Shown piece after piece: positions 45,229 through 46,891 of a stretch of DNA of 46,891 bases (position 1 is its first letter; every line of letters starts with the position of its first letter). The position numbers and the translations under genes were made by a program. The notes under the pieces are model-generated. The model had not been told where the DNA came from. It saw nothing but the letters and a program-made list of their open reading frames with translations, and searched no databases. The stretch is from the IMG/VR virus record IMGVR_UViG_3300050821_005090, positions 1 to 46,891 of that record, one strand, 5' to 3'. This DNA comes from a virus.

Positions 45229-45846
45229 TTAGCTCATCAACGGATCGGTTTCGCCTTCCTCTTCCGGAGCGTCGATTTCATCGAACTCCGAATCATCCGC
45301 GGGCGGTCCGCCGCCGCCGAAGGCTTCGCCATCGCGCAGCTTCTGAACCCCGCGCAGGCGCGCTCCTAAGCCGTTATTGCCCTTGGTATAGGGGTAGGCT
45401 TCCAGCGTCACGTTCACATAGCAACCACTGTAGAGCAAGCCTTGCTCCTCCTGGATCGGTTGCTTTTGCTGGTCGAAGTAGTTCGGCCGTACTTTGGAAC
45501 GTGAAGACACGAAGAACGTACCCGGAAAGCCTTCATAGTCGGGTTTGGTGTCCCCGTCCCGATAGAAGATTTTCCCCGTCATTTTGATGGCCTTCAAGAT
45601 CGCGGGGCCTTTCTTGCCCCATTTCTCGTTGGTCAAGGCCACGCCGATTTTCTCCAGCTCCGGGAGCGCCGGCAGCTTCTTCGGCAGCAACGTCTTGTTG
45701 TCATCCGAGTAGTACTGCACCTTGGAGTCAGGGGTCAAAAGATACGTGCCGCTGAAGTAGGGGGTCGGATCGTTGCCACCAGGATAGGGTTCTGCCGTCC
45801 AGTAGCACATGAAGGATTGGCGAACATCGAGCAATTTGAATCTCAT
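45229..45846 (-). CDS. ssDNA-binding protein, DUF2815 (Enc34-type)
   Basis: The 205-residue protein has the DUF2815 pattern FKLLDVRQSFMCYWTAEPY, then WGKKGPAILKAIKM, GTFFVSSRSKVRPNYFDQQ and LYSGCYVNVTLEAYPYTKGNNG. Such proteins bind ssDNA in phages with DUF2800 and family A polymerase. The C-terminus is very acidic (DDSEFDEIDAPEEEGETDPLMS), as in SSB tails that recruit partners. Confidence 0.87.
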   Translation of the reverse strand: MRFKLLDVRQSFMCYWTAEPYPGGNDPTPYFSGTYLLTPDSKVQYYSDDNKTLLPKKLPALPELEKIGVALTNEKWGKKGPAILKAIKMTGKIFYRDGDTKPDYEGFPGTFFVSSRSKVRPNYFDQQKQPIQEEQGLLYSGCYVNVTLEAYPYTKGNNGLGARLRGVQKLRDGEAFGGGGPPADDSEFDEIDAPEEEGETDPLMS

Positions 45847-46028
45847 CGTTTTGTTCCTTTGCGAGTTGTGTTTATGAGTGCGCCCCTGAAATACAGCGAG
45901 CGCGGGTTGGATGGTAGCATACGCTTTTCACGCTTTGCAACTTCACCGACGCCGCCACAAATGACACAGATTCCGTGGTGCGTGTTGCCCGAACCTTCAC
46001 ATGTCACGCAAGGCACTTTCTCGATCAT
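45843..46028 (-). CDS. DnaJ-type zinc-knuckle protein, 61 aa
   Basis: CVTCEGSGNTHHGICVICGG is two CxxCxGxG-like units of a DnaJ-type zinc finger without J domain. Basic C-terminus. It is coupled by ATGA to both the DUF2800 and DUF2815 genes. May bind nucleic acid or help partners fold. Confidence 0.75.
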   Translation of the reverse strand: MIEKVPCVTCEGSGNTHHGICVICGGVGEVAKREKRMLPSNPRSLYFRGALINTTRKGTKR

Positions 46029-46891
46029 TCAGGGATGCTCCAATCGGCCTCGATCTCAAATTCATCCGCCCCCGAGGCGGGAATGTATGCCGGCCGAGGA
46101 TCGCTGCCCATGACCAGCATCGGCTTGCCTGGCGCGCGTTTGATCAAAGGGACGAAAATATCGTTCCACGTGGCTTTGGTTTTGGCCTTGTCCAGCACTT
46201 TGGACGCGCCGCCCGCGGTTAGGATTTCTTGCGGCTTGTAGGCTTTTGGCCCCAGTACGCCGACGAGTGCGGCCTCTGCCGCCTTTGGATCGGCCCATTT
46301 ACGATCCCCCTGCTTTCCTTCGACAAACTTGTACGGCTTGTTGTCCGGGCCAATGATGTCGGTTCCCGCGCCCACCAGTTCGTTCGCTCGCTGCATGACC
46401 GCTCGGCACCAGTCGGAGACAAAGGGAACGGCGAGCATGGCCTTGGCAATCTGCGGCGCGTTCACGGGCACAACCGGGGGCTCTGAGCCGATGACTTCAA
46501 AATCCGCAGCTGTTTCCTTCTGGATTTTGGCCGCAGCAGCGGGACACCGCGCGAGGGCGCGACACCAGCGGCATTGCTTCTCGCCCGGGTTTAAGAATCG
46601 AGCGGATTCAAACTCGACATTGACAACGCCAAGGCTCATGGCCAATTCGGCCTTTTTGAGCGCATCCGCCGCAAACAACGCAAAGCGCTCCAGTACCGCG
46701 ATCGGCACGCGCAGCTCGGACAGGTTTCCGAGTCGGGGCTGGTTGATGACAATCAGGATATAGCTCGGATCTTCAATCAGAAGCCTAAGGTCTGCAAGCG
46801 ATGCAAGCGCGTATAGCATGAGTTGGTAGTTGGGCTCAACGCTAACTTGGACTTCGGAATCCTCAATCCACGCATCCATAACAAACGGCGA
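46025..46891 (-). CDS. Cas4/RecB-like Fe-S nuclease (DUF2800), C-terminal part
   Basis: This is the C-terminal two thirds of the gene that begins at 586 on the other side of the join. It includes Q186/Y190 (QLMLYA), the cysteine trio QCRWCRALARC (270, 273, 279) and a long C-terminal region ending in the acidic FEIEADWSIPE. The frame runs unbroken across the join, supporting circular closure. The stop overlaps the zinc-protein start by ATGA. Confidence 0.87.
   Translation of the reverse strand, partial: SPFVMDAWIEDSEVQVSVEPNYQLMLYALASLADLRLLIEDPSYILIVINQPRLGNLSELRVPIAVLERFALFAADALKKAELAMSLGVVNVEFESARFLNPGEKQCRWCRALARCPAAAAKIQKETAADFEVIGSEPPVVPVNAPQIAKAMLAVPFVSDWCRAVMQRANELVGAGTDIIGPDNKPYKFVEGKQGDRKWADPKAAEAALVGVLGPKAYKPQEILTAGGASKVLDKAKTKATWNDIFVPLIKRAPGKPMLVMGSDPRPAYIPASGADEFEIEADWSIPE
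46795..46891. repeat. Terminal direct repeat, right copy
   Basis: It is identical to bases 1-97 (see left copy). The unique circular length is therefore 46,794 bases. Confidence 0.97.

Overview
The window is a tailed double-stranded DNA phage genome that appears complete and circularly closed: bases 1-97 recur exactly as bases 46795-46891, leaving 46,794 unique bases, and one gene (a Cas4/RecB-like nuclease) runs across the join. The structural genes (large portal, scaffold, capsid staple, HK97-type capsid, P22-like short-tail proteins, large internal virion proteins, no tape measure or sheath) indicate a podovirus-like particle. A muramidase without signal peptide, several small membrane proteins and a nested Rz/Rz1 spanin pair indicate a Gram-negative host, probably a proteobacterium. 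I see no integrase, CI-type repressor, RNA polymerase, reverse transcriptase, CRISPR array or canonical tRNA. It is most likely virulent and dependent on host RNA polymerase.

Layout. Two arms diverge from a control region at about 8505-9045 and converge at about 37190-37200. The leftward (minus) arm runs from 8504 through the join down to 37192 and is the early/replication arm. It begins with about twenty very small genes arranged in duplicated cassettes (4781-8504). It continues with a SAM methyltransferase, a Cro-like regulator, a PrimPol-helicase, the Cas4-like nuclease, a DnaJ-type zinc protein, a DUF2815 ssDNA-binding protein, a family A DNA polymerase, a VRR-NUC nuclease, another run of small genes and an SF2 helicase.

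The rightward (plus) arm (9046-37201) carries packaging (TerS and a TerL split into two genes around an inserted small gene), duplicated small proteins, portal, scaffold, two glycosyltransferases flanking an endonuclease VII-like HNH gene, staple, capsid with its own promoter, and head genes closed by a terminator. Then follow a beta-helix tailspike, tail adaptor and tail proteins, a GNAT protein, a homing HNH, four to five internal virion proteins, a collagen-like fibre, lysis genes and two small terminal genes.

Genes are packed with 4-base ATGA/GTGA stop-start overlaps, so translational coupling is the rule. This also supports many genes shorter than 60 codons that are listed here. Points most worth a second look are the three-part terminase locus, a shared C-terminal acidic tail ending in D-x-L-(L/M) on six otherwise unrelated proteins, the duplicated promoter/operator and leader/junction cassettes of the early arm, a tRNA-like segment lying inside an ATGA-bounded reading frame, and a glycosyltransferase-HNH-glycosyltransferase island beside the capsid genes. 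Functional names rest on recognising family motifs by eye; no database search was run.
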